The notes: generated by a model not told the origin, from the letters alone. DNA of 64,000 nt from DASQDN01 sp963833675 (GCA_963833675.1 CAWHYW010000045.1:30541-94540); one strand, 5' to 3'. Shown: positions 28,832 through 38,341, numbered from the stretch's first letter. Numbers and translations are program-made.

Positions 28832-30144
28832 TCAATTCACCTTTCGGCCGGCGATCATTACGCTCTCGATTGTGCGGGTGTTGCGAATGTCATCGAGCGG
28901 ATTCTTGGATAGGACAATGAGGTCCGCCCACTTACCGTTTTCTAGTGTCCCCAGATCCTTGGCGCCGAGAAACTCTGCCGAATTGCGAGTTGCCATCTGA
29001 ATAATCTGCATCGGTGTCAGCCCGGCATCGGCCATGTATTGCATTTCCAGATGTTCGAAGAATCCAGGAAATCGTCCCGGAGGTCCGGTATCGGTCCCGA
29101 ACCCGACCTTTACGCCCGCATCGACTAGACGTTTGAGATTCTTCTTTGCGACCTCAAACGCAGTCTGAAAACGCGGATCGGATGCGACTGCCTTCTGACC
29201 GGGCGTTTTCAATGTGGCGATCACGTCCGGTGTCACGCTGCGCTTGAAGAACGGATCGTCGAGCCACGCAGGCGGATTTGCAAACGCGAACGAGGACATC
29301 TCCCGAGTGAGCGTCGCGGCCTGTTGCCACGCGCCTTTCTTCTTCATCAAAGCAATCATCGCGTCATCAACCGGCTTATCTCGGATACTGTGCGCGAGCC
29401 CGTCCAATCCCGCCTCGACCAACCCCCGCGCGTCTTCGAGATAAAAGATGTGAGCGCCGACTTTCAGTCCGTGCTTGTGAGCTTCCTGGATGATGTCCTT
29501 CGACAAATCCATCGGGATCTTGCGTTCTTTGCCGAAGTGATCATCCACCCAGATCTTCACCTCGTCTACTTTCTTGTCAGCCAGCCATTCAACGTCTTTC
29601 CGTACTTCCGCGGCGTTTTCCACTTCGAAAGGCACACCCTTCATGCCTGGAGCCGACGTCGGATAACCTGCCTTTCCGGTAAAGCCTCGGCCGGCCGTGA
29701 ACAGGCGAGTGTACTGCGGCCTTCCTGCCCGCTCTTCCGCACGAATCTGGAAAGACAGGTCCTGGTCGCTGCCCATACTGATCATCGAAGTGACCCCATA
29801 GGAGGCGTAGGTCTTCAGGTTGTGCTCTACATTGGCACGGGTGAAATTCTTCGGATCCTGAACTAAACCAATGACATTGCCGATATGTCCATGGAGATTG
29901 ATGATGCCGGGCATGACGTATTTGCCCGATAAATCCAGCGTGGTTGCATCGGCGGGAACTTTGGCAACGGCGCAGGACCCGCATAGCGGATACGGCCGTC
30001 AGTGACAACTAGTGCCGCGTTCGGAACGGGCGGCTTCCCTGTTCCGTCGATCAGCGTAAAATTTCTCAGAACGATAGTTTCGGCCGAACACGCCGTGGCA
30101 AAAAGGAAAACCACAAACGCGCTGTTTTTCAGCAAAGCGCTCAT
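28832..30144 (-). CDS. Secreted amidohydrolase-family protein (imidazolonepropionase/Xaa-Pro dipeptidase-like; single frameshift)
   Basis: The N-terminal frame from the ATG at 30144 has a signal peptide (KNSAFVVFLFATACSAET) and the opening beta-sandwich NFTLIDGTGKPPVPNAALVV. After a one-base break near 29960 the protein continues KYVMPGIINLHGHIGNV with the HxH metal motif. It then has VDEVKIWVDDHF (possible carbamylated lysine), GLKVGAHIF, DGLAHSIRD, and VGFGTDTGPPG with the catalytic aspartate. The C-terminus (LGTLENGKWADLIVLSKNPL) is typical of the superfamily. The total of about 437 residues matches secreted metal-dependent hydrolases of the AMDHD-like group. It is the first gene of the cluster running to 24691. 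A possible extended -10 (TAGAAT, 30154-30159) lies just upstream. Confidence 0.85.
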
Positions 30145-30195
30145 GGTCGAGGAATTCTAACACATCGAGACCGGATTTGGTGGTAGTCTATAACT

Positions 30196-31131
30196 GTGAA
30201 ATGTTTGCTGTGCCTCTTTTTTTGTACCGCTTTGTGGTGTGAGCAGTCCTCGGTCGCGACCCGCACTTACGATGTAAACGGCCATCCAGTATCCGGTGTA
30301 AGTGTTAGAAACTCAGGCGGTTCAACTAAAGAAATCACACGCGACATTAACGGCCAAACGGCGCCGGTCGAGTCTGTCACAGAACGGATTGTCAGCGATT
30401 CCGGCGGAGTCAAAGTTATCGAGCGTACCATCAAGCGGTACGACGCGAACGGCACGCCGGGCCCGGCCGAGCGCATCACAGTCGAGGAACGTAAGCAGGC
30501 CGACGGAACCCTTCATACATCCACCACCGTCTCGAGGGGGACCATTAACGGTAGCTTTCAGGTAGCCGAACGCTCCACATCGATTAGCCGTACAAACGGG
30601 AACCGGACGGAAACTTCGACCTCGATTGAGCGGCCGACCTTAAACGGATCTTTCGATCTCGTGGAAAAGAACGAACAATCTGTAGTTACCGATGGGTCGA
30701 AGACTACCGAAAACATCGCGACTACCCGGCGCGATGCAAACGGCCGCTTCGCTGAAACGGCGCGAAAGGTCCGCGAAGCCGTGACGGTGAACGGTCAAAC
30801 GAACGAAAATACCGCTGAATACGAGAGCGCCTCGACGGGTGAGATGCGAATCATGCGCCAGAGCACCGCGCGCATCGATCCTGCGGGCACTCGTGAAACA
30901 ACCGTCTATGTTCCGGATCCTACGGGCAAGTTAACGTTATTCCGCCAACAAGTTATCGAGAAAAAGGACACACCCGGCGGCACTGTGGAAACGACCACCG
31001 TGCGCTTCGCTCTGCCATCAGATCCGGGTAAACTCGGGCCTCCCCGGAAAGCGGAAGAGGTCGTTTGCACCGGCGATTGCGGGCGCAAATCAACCGTGGC
31101 CGAAGTGCATCAGCCAGCCCAATCCAAATAA
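30196..31131 (+). CDS. Secreted repeat-containing protein of unknown function
   Basis: A 311-residue protein with a GTG start and a signal peptide (KCLLCLFFCTALWCEQ). The body is low in hydrophobics and made of a degenerate repeat of roughly 20-25 residues with alternating polar beta-strand patterns and NG turns: RYDANGTPGPAERITVEE, RGTINGSFQVAERSTS, RPTLNGSFDLVEKNEQ, RRDANGRFAETARKV. There is a single CTGDCG near the C-terminus. It resembles extracellular beta-solenoid or YD-like stretches but matches no family that I recognise. It is divergent from the amidohydrolase gene (51 bases between starts). Its 3' end overlaps the convergent small membrane-protein gene by 42 bases. Confidence 0.72.
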   Translation: MKCLLCLFFCTALWCEQSSVATRTYDVNGHPVSGVSVRNSGGSTKEITRDINGQTAPVESVTERIVSDSGGVKVIERTIKRYDANGTPGPAERITVEERKQADGTLHTSTTVSRGTINGSFQVAERSTSISRTNGNRTETSTSIERPTLNGSFDLVEKNEQSVVTDGSKTTENIATTRRDANGRFAETARKVREAVTVNGQTNENTAEYESASTGEMRIMRQSTARIDPAGTRETTVYVPDPTGKLTLFRQQVIEKKDTPGGTVETTTVRFALPSDPGKLGPPRKAEEVVCTGDCGRKSTVAEVHQPAQSK

Positions 31132-31275
31132 CGCAATAACAAAATACGCGAAGCACTGAAGCCCGTAGCGTATTCTCTCTTGATCAGTCTTTTTTGTGGT
31201 GATGCCAAGCACCACCGACGTAAAGAGCGCGAACAGGATCGCGGTCTCAAGATGGGATAAAGCCATTCTCGGCAT
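31090..31275 (-). CDS. Small membrane protein of unknown function
   Basis: A 61-residue protein with two hydrophobic segments: LSHLETAILFALFTSVVLGI, then a charged linker (TTKKTDQERIRYG), then CFAYFVIALFGLGWLMHF. The clear two-helix pattern supports a real gene although it is small. Its ATG shares bases with the stop of the upstream membrane-protein gene (both at position 31275), so it is translationally coupled to it. Its 3' end runs 42 bases into the convergent repeat-protein gene. No function can be assigned. Confidence 0.62.
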   Translation of the reverse strand: MPRMALSHLETAILFALFTSVVLGITTKKTDQERIRYGLQCFAYFVIALFGLGWLMHFGHG

Positions 31276-31682
31276 CAGTTTTTCTTTCCTGTCCCGATCT
31301 CGTGAATGTCAACCATGGCTAAGATATTCAGCAGCCCCGCACCTACCAAAAACTTGCTGCCGTAGTCGTAAACGTGCCCGGCCATATCCGGCTGGTTGTA
31401 TCCGAGGGCCACGGTGATGAAATACAGCGCTCCGGACGCCAAGTGGCAAAGAAATCCGCCGCAATAGATGAGCGTGGTCAGCAGATCTCCGCCTTGCGGC
31501 TGAAAAAGCGGCCCGCGCATCATCAGCCCGATCAGGAACATGGTCGTTACCGAAACGAAAATCAGGATTCCACGACCCTGCCGGCCGAGCATAAAATGGC
31601 CGGCGCCCGGAACGATCCAACCGGCCAGGAGAGCGGGCAGCCACGATGAGACTGGAACTGGCTTAACTTGTGCTTCTGTCAT
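31275..31682 (-). CDS. Membrane protein, DUF6677-like
   Basis: A 135-residue protein with four probable membrane helices. It opens with WLPALLAGWIVPGAGHFMLG, a pattern common in small TM2-like or DUF6677-type acidobacterial proteins, followed by RQGRGILIFVSVTTMFLIGL, then a hydrophobic segment around LIYCGGFLCHLASGALYFIT, and finally DYGSKFLVGAGLLNILAMVD. The DUF6677 assignment is from memory of the motif and is tentative. It lies between the ComEA-like gene (stop at 31683, next base) and the 61-residue membrane protein, all in one coupled minus-strand unit. Confidence 0.75.
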   Translation of the reverse strand: MTEAQVKPVPVSSWLPALLAGWIVPGAGHFMLGRQGRGILIFVSVTTMFLIGLMMRGPLFQPQGGDLLTTLIYCGGFLCHLASGALYFITVALGYNQPDMAGHVYDYGSKFLVGAGLLNILAMVDIHEIGTGKKN

Positions 31683-32012
31683 CTACTTTTGCTTTGCAAT
31701 AATCTGATCTTTAATCTTGTTGTACGTTGCCGACGGAATAATCTTCTTCGTTACCAGATCATTCTTTCCGTGATACGGACGTCCTTTTACAATCTTATCC
31801 GCATAGGCCGTGCCGATTCCCGGGAGCTTCTGTAACTCGTCCGCTGACGCCGAGTTTATGTCCACAAGATTGCCTGCAGCTTCGGTCTTGGCAGCGGGTG
31901 CCGGGGCCTTAGCCGCCTGCGTTTTGGCGGGAGCAGGTTTGGCGGCGCTTGCCTGAGCATAGGCGAACGCGACACCGATGACGGCGAGAAACAGCGCACG
32001 AAGAACTTTCAT
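31683..32012 (-). CDS. ComEA-like helix-hairpin-helix protein, secreted or periplasmic
   Basis: A 109-residue protein with a signal peptide (LRALFLAVIGVAFAYAQASA), an Ala/Pro/Lys-rich linker, and one helix-hairpin-helix unit, VDINSASADELQKLPGIGTA, followed by YADKIVKGRPYHGKNDLVTK. This is the DNA-binding domain of ComEA-type competence proteins, although many short HhH proteins of this size have no demonstrated role. The remaining C-terminal residues (IIPSATYNKIKDQIIAKQK) are basic. It is the first gene of a three-gene unit with two membrane proteins and is divergent from gcvT. Other competence genes are not in the window, so a role in DNA uptake is only a possibility. Confidence 0.85.
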   Translation of the reverse strand: MKVLRALFLAVIGVAFAYAQASAAKPAPAKTQAAKAPAPAAKTEAAGNLVDINSASADELQKLPGIGTAYADKIVKGRPYHGKNDLVTKKIIPSATYNKIKDQIIAKQK

Positions 32013-32046
32013 GTCGTTAGATTACCGTATTTACAAGCAGATGGAC

Positions 32047-32083
32047 GTACCCCAGCGCGAAACGTTTGAAAGGGCTGGGCTAC
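32047..32083. repeat. Inverted repeat between comEA-like gene and gcvT
   Basis: GTACCCCAGC (32047-32056) and GCTGGGCTAC (32074-32083) pair in 9 of 10 positions around a 17-base loop. There is no following T run on either strand, so it is not a convincing terminator. It could be a REP-like unit or a 5'-leader structure of either divergent gene. Confidence 0.4.
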
Positions 32084-32169
32084 GCAATCAGCGTGTCATT
32101 AACTCCACCACATTCAGGCCATTCCGTTGGAGCATGATAGCGCCTTCGGTGTGCTAGATTGGGTCTTTC

Positions 32170-33276
32170 ATGAGCCAGCCTGCGGCCAATCTCAGAGCTA
32201 CACCGCTGAACTCTGTTCATCGGCGTATGAAAGCGAAGATGGTCGATTTCGGAGGCTGGGACATGCCTGTTCAGTACTCCGGAATTATTGAGGAGCACAA
32301 CGCCGTACGCAATGCGGTAGGTCTCTTCGATGTGAGTCATATGGGCGAAGTAGAAGTGCGCGGACCTGAGGCTTTAGATGTCATCGACTCGGTCTCCTCA
32401 AACAATGCTTCCAAGCTCAAGCAAGGTCAGGCGCATTACTCAGGGCTGTTGTACGATCATGGCGGCTTCGTGGACGACATCCTGGTCCACAAGGTGGACG
32501 ACGATCACTTCTTCATCTGTGTCAACGCCTCCAATCAGGAGAAAGATTTCGACTACATCAACCTGGTGAACCGGCACAAAGCTACGGTCGAGTTCGCGTC
32601 CGACCGTTATGCCCAGATCGCCGTGCAGGGGCCGAAAGCGCTCCCGACTCTCCAAAAGCTCACACGCACTCCGCTTGCGGATATCAAGTATTACTGGTTT
32701 GTCGATGGAGAGGTGGACCGTGTTTTCGCGCGTATCGCGCGGACCGGCTACACGGGCGAGGATGGGTTCGAGATCTACATCGCGCCTGACAGAGCCGAGC
32801 CGATTTGGGACAAGCTGCTCGATGCCGGTCAGGAGTTCGGAATCAAACCATGTGGTCTGGGAGCTCGTAATACTCTGCGACTCGAATCCAAGATGGCCCT
32901 ATACGGTCATGAGATCGGGCCGAGTATCACCCCGTTGGAAGCCGACCTTGCCTGGATCGTCAAGTTCGACAAGCCGGATTTCATAGGGAAAGCTGCGCTG
33001 GAAAAGCAGAAGTCTCAAGGTGTGAAGCGTAGTTTGGCGGGCTTTGAGATGACAGGCCGTGGGATCGGCCGTGACGGCTACGAAGTCTACGTTGACGGAG
33101 CGCCTGCGGGTTGGGTGACGAGCGGTGGGCCATCTCCGACAACCGGCAAGAACATCGGACTTTGCATATTGCCGCTGGAAGCTGCGCAGATCGGCAAGAC
33201 CATTCAAATCATGATTCGAAACCAGCCCGTGGATGCCGTTATCGTACCCACGCCATTTTACAAGCGAGCCAAATAA
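32170..33276 (+). CDS. gcvT: Glycine cleavage system T protein (aminomethyltransferase)
   Basis: A 368-residue GcvT with the family start LNSVHRRMKAKMVDFGGWDM, PVQYSGIIEEHNAVRNAVGLFDVSHMGEV, the folate-site region GYTGEDGFEIYI, and the C-terminal GCV_T_C domain (GRGIGRDGYEVYVDG, GWVTSGGPSPTTGKNIGL). It transfers the methylene group from aminomethyl-lipoyl-H protein to tetrahydrofolate and releases ammonia. It is the first of four glycine-cleavage genes; gcvH starts 6 bases downstream. The usual L protein is absent here. No glycine-riboswitch-like structure was recognised in the 157-base leader. Confidence 0.96.
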   Translation: MSQPAANLRATPLNSVHRRMKAKMVDFGGWDMPVQYSGIIEEHNAVRNAVGLFDVSHMGEVEVRGPEALDVIDSVSSNNASKLKQGQAHYSGLLYDHGGFVDDILVHKVDDDHFFICVNASNQEKDFDYINLVNRHKATVEFASDRYAQIAVQGPKALPTLQKLTRTPLADIKYYWFVDGEVDRVFARIARTGYTGEDGFEIYIAPDRAEPIWDKLLDAGQEFGIKPCGLGARNTLRLESKMALYGHEIGPSITPLEADLAWIVKFDKPDFIGKAALEKQKSQGVKRSLAGFEMTGRGIGRDGYEVYVDGAPAGWVTSGGPSPTTGKNIGLCILPLEAAQIGKTIQIMIRNQPVDAVIVPTPFYKRAK

Positions 33277-33281
33277 AAAGC

Positions 33282-33659
33282 ATGTATCCTGACCATTTTC
33301 GTTACACGAAGGAACACGAGTGGGTCTCGGTCGAAGGTGAAGTCGGTACGATCGGTATTACGGACCACGCGCAAAAGGAACTGGGCGACATCGTCTATGT
33401 GGACCTGCCCAAGGTAGGAACATCCGTGTCGCAAGGAGGCACAATCGGATCGGTGGAATCCGTCAAAGCCGTATCCGACATATATTCGCCGGTTTCCGGC
33501 GAGATCGTGGAAATCAATCAGGCTCTGGCCGACAAGCCGGAACGCCTCAACGAAGATCCTCATGGAGACGCCTGGTTGGTGAAAATCCGCCTATCTTCTC
33601 AGGACGACATCAAAGGTCTGCTCTCTGCAGACGATTATCGAAGTTATATAGGAGAGTAG
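33282..33659 (+). CDS. gcvH: Glycine cleavage system H protein (lipoyl carrier)
   Basis: A 125-residue H protein: the start MYPDHFRYTKEHEWVSVEGE is typical. The lipoylation site is K62 within GSVESVKAVSDIYSPVSG, flanked by the conserved glutamate and serines. The C-terminus LNEDPHGDAWLVKIRLS is also conserved. It shuttles the aminomethyl group between P, T and L proteins. The ATG at 33282 was chosen over an upstream in-frame start at 33111 because that start lies inside gcvT and the family begins here. It lies 6 bases after gcvT and 6 before gcvPA. Confidence 0.97.
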   Translation: MYPDHFRYTKEHEWVSVEGEVGTIGITDHAQKELGDIVYVDLPKVGTSVSQGGTIGSVESVKAVSDIYSPVSGEIVEINQALADKPERLNEDPHGDAWLVKIRLSSQDDIKGLLSADDYRSYIGE

Positions 33660-33665
33660 TTCCCT

Positions 33666-35015
33666 TTGCGTTACCTGCCGAAGTCGGAATCTGAGCGTCG
33701 GGAAATGCTCGACACTCTCGGTCTCGGATCTATCGAGGACCTCTTTTCTCATCTGCCCGAAGAAGCGCGACTGAACCGGCCCTTGAACATCGCTCCCGGT
33801 AAGTCCGAATACGAGATCGTCGAATACTTCCGTGCACGCGGTGAGGAAAATGCCACCAGGTTCACGTCCTTTCTTGGAGCCGGTGTGTACAACCACTACC
33901 GTCCGGTCATGGTCGATACCGTCGTGTCGCGTGGTGAATTTCTGACCTCGTACACTCCGTATCAAGCCGAGATCTCTCAAGGAACGCTGACCACAATTTT
34001 CGAATTTCAGTCCATGCTTTGTCAGTTGACTGGCATGGATGTAGCCAACGCGTCGATGTACGACGGCTCCTCGGCAGTTCCCGAGGCGGCGATGATGGCC
34101 GTCCGCGTCACTGGCCGGAATCGCGTGCTCGTCTCACGCACTGTCCATCCTGAATACCGCGAAGTTCTCCGAACCTACTCGCAGCATCAGGGCATGCCCG
34201 TCGAAGAGTTCGGCTACGCCGAGGGCGCCGGATCCATCGATCTCGCCGATCTTGAATCGAAACTCCACGGCGACGTGGCTGTCGTCGTTATTCAAACGCC
34301 GAATTTTTTTGGCATTGTCGAGGATGTCCAACAAGCGGCTGATTTGGCGCACAAACACGGAGCGCTACTCGTCGCAGCATTCACCGAAGCCGTATCACTC
34401 GGATTGCTGCAGCCTCCGAAAGAAGCGGACATCGTCGCCGGCGAGTTGCAGTCTTTCGCGATTTCGCCCAGCTACGGCGGTCCTTATGCGGGCATTATCG
34501 CCACGAAGGAAAAGTTCATTCGTCAGTTGCCCGGACGAATCGTTGGCGAGACGAAAGATACTCACGGCAATCGCGCTTTCTGTCTGACCCTTGCAACGCG
34601 TGAGCAGCACATCCGTCGCGAAAAGGCCACTTCCAACATCTGCACGAATCAAGCGTTGATCGCGCTGATGGCGACAGTCTTCATGTCCGTCTACGGCAAA
34701 GAGGGGCTCCGCGAACTGGCTCATCAGAATCTCTCGAAGGCCCACTATCTGGCGCAGGATCTCAATCATCGATTCAGCGCGCCCTTTTTCAATGAATTTG
34801 TCCTGAAAGCCGAACCCGAGGCGCTCAATGCCGAGCTATTGAAATACGACATCATCGGCGGTCTCCCGCTCGGCAGATTCTATCCGGAACTGAGTGGATG
34901 CATGCTGGTCTGCGCAACCGAGATGAGCAAACGAGCCCACCTCGATCAGTTCAAGAAGTGTGTGGAAACGGTCTCCGAGCCCGCCTTGGTATCGCGCAAC
35001 GGGGGAAGCCGCTAA
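33666..35015 (+). CDS. gcvPA: Glycine dehydrogenase (decarboxylating) subunit 1, split P protein
   Basis: A 449-residue N-terminal half of the P protein as a separate subunit: RYLPKSESERREMLDTLGLG, FLGAGVYNHYRPVMVDTVVS, GEFLTSYTPYQAEISQGTL, MDVANASMYDGSSAVPEAAM and SPSYGGPYAGIIATKEKFIR are signature segments. It forms a heterotetramer with subunit 2 and decarboxylates glycine. The start is a TTG at 33666, preceded by AGGAGAG, and the residues following it match the family start. Its TAA overlaps the ATG of gcvPB by one base (TAATG), so the two subunits are translationally coupled. Split P proteins are found in many Gram-positives, thermophiles and Acidobacteriota. Confidence 0.95.
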   Translation: MRYLPKSESERREMLDTLGLGSIEDLFSHLPEEARLNRPLNIAPGKSEYEIVEYFRARGEENATRFTSFLGAGVYNHYRPVMVDTVVSRGEFLTSYTPYQAEISQGTLTTIFEFQSMLCQLTGMDVANASMYDGSSAVPEAAMMAVRVTGRNRVLVSRTVHPEYREVLRTYSQHQGMPVEEFGYAEGAGSIDLADLESKLHGDVAVVVIQTPNFFGIVEDVQQAADLAHKHGALLVAAFTEAVSLGLLQPPKEADIVAGELQSFAISPSYGGPYAGIIATKEKFIRQLPGRIVGETKDTHGNRAFCLTLATREQHIRREKATSNICTNQALIALMATVFMSVYGKEGLRELAHQNLSKAHYLAQDLNHRFSAPFFNEFVLKAEPEALNAELLKYDIIGGLPLGRFYPELSGCMLVCATEMSKRAHLDQFKKCVETVSEPALVSRNGGSR

Positions 35016-36511
35016 TGATCAAGAAGACTCGGCCGCATATCACGCAAAACGAGCCTCTGCTATTCGAGATCAGTTCCCCTGGAAAGAAAGGTTACCAGCT
35101 ACCCGAGCTTGACGTGCCTTCGGTAGATGCGAAGGAGGCTCTTGGCGCGGCTAACGTCCGCGACGAAATCCAAGGCTTCCCCGAAGTAAGTGAAGTCGAG
35201 GTGATTCGTCACTTCACCCGGTTGTCGACTTGGAATTACGCCATTGATCTCGGTTTGTACCCGCTGGGCTCGTGCACGATGAAGTACAACCCTCGCATCA
35301 ATGAAGCCGTGGCGCGGACCGAGGGCCTCGCCTGGGCTCACCCCTACCAGCCTGAAGAGCTGTCGCAGGGAGCGATGGAGATTAACGCGGTCCTCGAAGA
35401 CATGCTCGCCGAGATCACCGGCATGGACGCGGTGACGTTGCAGCCCGCCGCAGGCGCTCATGGCGAGATGACCGGCATCTTCCTGATTCGCGCCTACCTC
35501 CAGTCTCTCGGCAATCCACGCAAGAAGCTGCTGATCCCTGATTCGGCTCACGGAACCAATCCCGCGACGGCGAGCATGGCTGGTTACGCAGTGCAGAACA
35601 TCCGCAGCAACGAGCGCGGACTCGTGGACTTGGCCGAGCTCGAAAAGTTCGTCGATGAAGATGTCGCTGGCCTGATGATCACGAACCCGAATACGATCGG
35701 AGTGTTCGAGGAAAACATCACCAGGATCACCGACCTGATGCATTCCAAAGGCGCTCTAGTCTATATGGATGGCGCGAACATGAACGCGCTTGTTGGCATG
35801 GCTCGACCCGGCGATTTCGGAATCGATGTAATGCACCTGAATCTGCACAAGACCTTCTCGACGCCGCATGGCGGCGGAGGTCCGGGAGCAGGTCCGGTCG
35901 CCGTAAAAAAGATCCTCGAACCGTTCCTGCCAACTCCACGTCTGCGACGGTCTGGTGAGGATCGCTGGACCTGGGATTACAATCGGCCGGAATCGATCGG
36001 CCGCGTTCGGGCCTTTTACGGCAACTTCGGTGTGCTGGTCCGCGCGCTCGCGTACATTCTCGCTCATGGTGGGGACGGCCTGAAACGGGCGACGCTGGAC
36101 GCCGTGTTGAATGCGAACTATCTTCGCAAGCGGCTGGAAGCGTATTTCGACCTTCCTTACAACGCTCCATCGATGCACGAGTGCGTGTTCTCCGATTCGC
36201 GTCAGGCGAAGCTAGGCGTTAGGACCGGCGACATAGCCAAGCGGCTTATCGACTACGGCTTCCATCCCTACACCGTAAGCTTCCCGCTGATCGTGCCTGG
36301 AGCCCTGATGATTGAGCCCACGGAAACGGAAGGTAAGCGCGAGCTGGATCTCTTCGCGGATGCTCTAATCTCAATCGCGAAGGAGATCGAAGACGATCCG
36401 CAGCTAGTCACCCAGGCGCCGCATCTCACACGCACTAGCCGTGTGGATGAAGTCGGTGCGGCGCGCAAACCGGTGGTCCGTTGGCAGCCCGGCAAGTCGC
36501 CCTCATCGTAG
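35015..36511 (+). CDS. gcvPB: Glycine dehydrogenase (decarboxylating) subunit 2, split P protein
   Basis: A 498-residue subunit carrying the PLP site: K279 lies in HLNLHKTFSTPHGGGGPGAG, the classic glycine-rich stretch. Other conserved parts are YPLGSCTMKYNPRINEAVAR, LQPAAGAHGEMTGIFLIRAY, PDSAHGTNPATASMAGY and YMDGANMNALVGMARPGDFG. The ATG at 35015 is shared with the stop of gcvPA. The C-terminal 31 bases overlap the start of the glycosyltransferase gene in another frame. With gcvT, gcvH and gcvPA it completes the glycine-specific components of the cleavage system. Confidence 0.96.
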   Translation: MIKKTRPHITQNEPLLFEISSPGKKGYQLPELDVPSVDAKEALGAANVRDEIQGFPEVSEVEVIRHFTRLSTWNYAIDLGLYPLGSCTMKYNPRINEAVARTEGLAWAHPYQPEELSQGAMEINAVLEDMLAEITGMDAVTLQPAAGAHGEMTGIFLIRAYLQSLGNPRKKLLIPDSAHGTNPATASMAGYAVQNIRSNERGLVDLAELEKFVDEDVAGLMITNPNTIGVFEENITRITDLMHSKGALVYMDGANMNALVGMARPGDFGIDVMHLNLHKTFSTPHGGGGPGAGPVAVKKILEPFLPTPRLRRSGEDRWTWDYNRPESIGRVRAFYGNFGVLVRALAYILAHGGDGLKRATLDAVLNANYLRKRLEAYFDLPYNAPSMHECVFSDSRQAKLGVRTGDIAKRLIDYGFHPYTVSFPLIVPGALMIEPTETEGKRELDLFADALISIAKEIEDDPQLVTQAPHLTRTSRVDEVGAARKPVVRWQPGKSPSS

Positions 36512-38337
36512 CCATCGTCCTGCTGCTCCGGCTGCCGTTTTTGACCCAGCCGGTGCAGGGAGACGATCCGTATTACCTGCTCGGCGCAGAGCACGCGCTC
36601 ATCGATCCTGCTCACCCGAGCCACGCGAAGTACATCTTCCAGGGCGAAATGGTAGACATGCGGGGACATCCGCATCCACCGCTGGATTCGTGGATTCTCG
36701 CAGCTCTGCTCACGCTATTCGGCGACGTCTACGAAATCCCATTCCATTCGTTCTACATCCTGTTCTCTCTCATCGCCGCCATCGCCATGTGGTTTCTTGC
36801 GAAACGATTCTCGGCCAATCCGCTCGGCGCAACGCTTCTGTTTCTCTCTGCTCCCGCCTTCATAATTAACGGCAACTCATTCGAGGCGGACTTTCCGTTC
36901 CTGGCGTTCTGGATGGCCGGGTATTGCTCTGTTCGTCGCTCAACGATACGCAATGGCCGCAATCGCGCTCACACTGGCCGCGATGACGGCCTATCAAGCT
37001 GTGATCGCGACACCGATACTCTTCGTCTATTGTTGGCTGCACGTTCGAAGCTCACGCAGAGCCTGGTTGACCGCGCTCACGCCGGTCATTGCCGTTGTCG
37101 CGTATCAGGCGTACGAGCGAGCCACCAGCGGCGAGTTGCCGGCGACCGTCCTGGCAGGCTACTTCTCCAGCTACGGCCTGCAGCAACTCACAAACAAGCT
37201 CAATAACGCCGCCGCGTTGACGGCCCACACCGGTTGGCTGGTGTTCCCCGCGCTATCCGCATTCGCGTTTCGCTGGCGCTGGCCCGTTGCCGTGGCGCCG
37301 GAGCATTCGGACTCTTCATCGATTCCAATCCGCTGTTCTTCGTCTCGTTTGCAATCGGCGCTTTGGTGATCGCCTGGTGCGCGACACGCAAACCAGACTT
37401 CCTCACCGCGTGGGTTCTGATCTTCTTCGTCTCGGCGCTTGTCATCTTTTTCGCCGGATCGGCCAGATACTTACTTCCAATGGCGGCCCCCATCGCAATC
37501 CTCGCAGCTCAGGAGCGTCGTTGGGTCCTTCCCGCATTCGCGGCGAACCTGATCGTCGGCCTTGCGCTTGCCTGGGTCAATTACCAGCATTGGGACGCGT
37601 ACCGCCAACTTGCTGTCAGCATCCGAAAAGAAATCAGTCAGAAACGAGTCTGGACAAATGGGGAATGGGGTCTGCGCTACTATCTCGAATCCGAAGGAGC
37701 GTTACCCCTGGCCCGCACGCAAGTCGTACAACCCGGAGAATGGATTGTGTCGAGCGCCCTCGCGTACCCGTTTTCAGTGACGGCTCCGACTGCTTCCGTC
37801 CTGGAGCGCGATGTCATCGCCACATTGCCATTACGTCTGATCGGGTTGAACTCGCGATCAGGTTATTCGACCGCAGCCCTGGGGTACCGGCCTTTTGACA
37901 TCAGCACTGCTCCGATAGATCGCGTACGCATCGAAACCGTCTTAGAGCGCAAGCCTACGCTTTCCTACCTTCCGATGGGCTCGCCTGAAGCTCGAACTCA
38001 GATCGTGAGCGGTATCTACGATCTTGAACAAGGTCAGTGGCGCTGGACGAGCGGCCGCGCGATGCTTCTACTGAAACCGCCGCCTGAGCCCGAGCCGCTT
38101 CATTTCAAGATTTTTATCCCGGATCCAGCGCCCGCACGAAAGATCACGGTCACTGTCGATAACACTGTCATTCATGAACAGACGCTGCCAGCACCCGGAG
38201 CCTACACGATTGAAACTAAGCCGGTCTCCGGATCGTCGGTGACCCTGTCCGTCGATAAAACGTTCTCTGGAGCGGGCGATTCTCGCGCGCTTGGACTCAT
38301 CCTCAGCGAAGCCGGTTTCCGGCGTGATCTACCATAA
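36481..38337 (+). CDS. GT39/PMT-like membrane glycosyltransferase (two frameshifts)
   Basis: Three frames join into about 618 residues. The N-terminus, from a TTG at 36481 overlapping gcvPB, has a first helix (ALIVAIVLLLRLPF) followed by the acidic pair of GT-C enzymes in QPVQGDDPYYLLGAEHAL and the motif RGHPHPPLDSWILAAL. Further hydrophobic segments continue through FFVSFAIGALVIAW and FAGSARYLLPMAAPIAILAA. A soluble C-terminal periplasmic domain ends FRRDLP. The frame breaks are near 36930 and 37290; repairing each by one base joins helices smoothly. Such enzymes transfer lipid-linked sugars to proteins or lipids on the outer side of the membrane. The acceptor is unknown. Confidence 0.78.
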
Positions 38338-38341
38338 CGGT

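Noticed and set aside
32013..32169. Possible glycine riboswitch upstream of gcvT
   Set aside because: The conserved tandem-aptamer core was not seen; only a simple 10-base inverted repeat is present.
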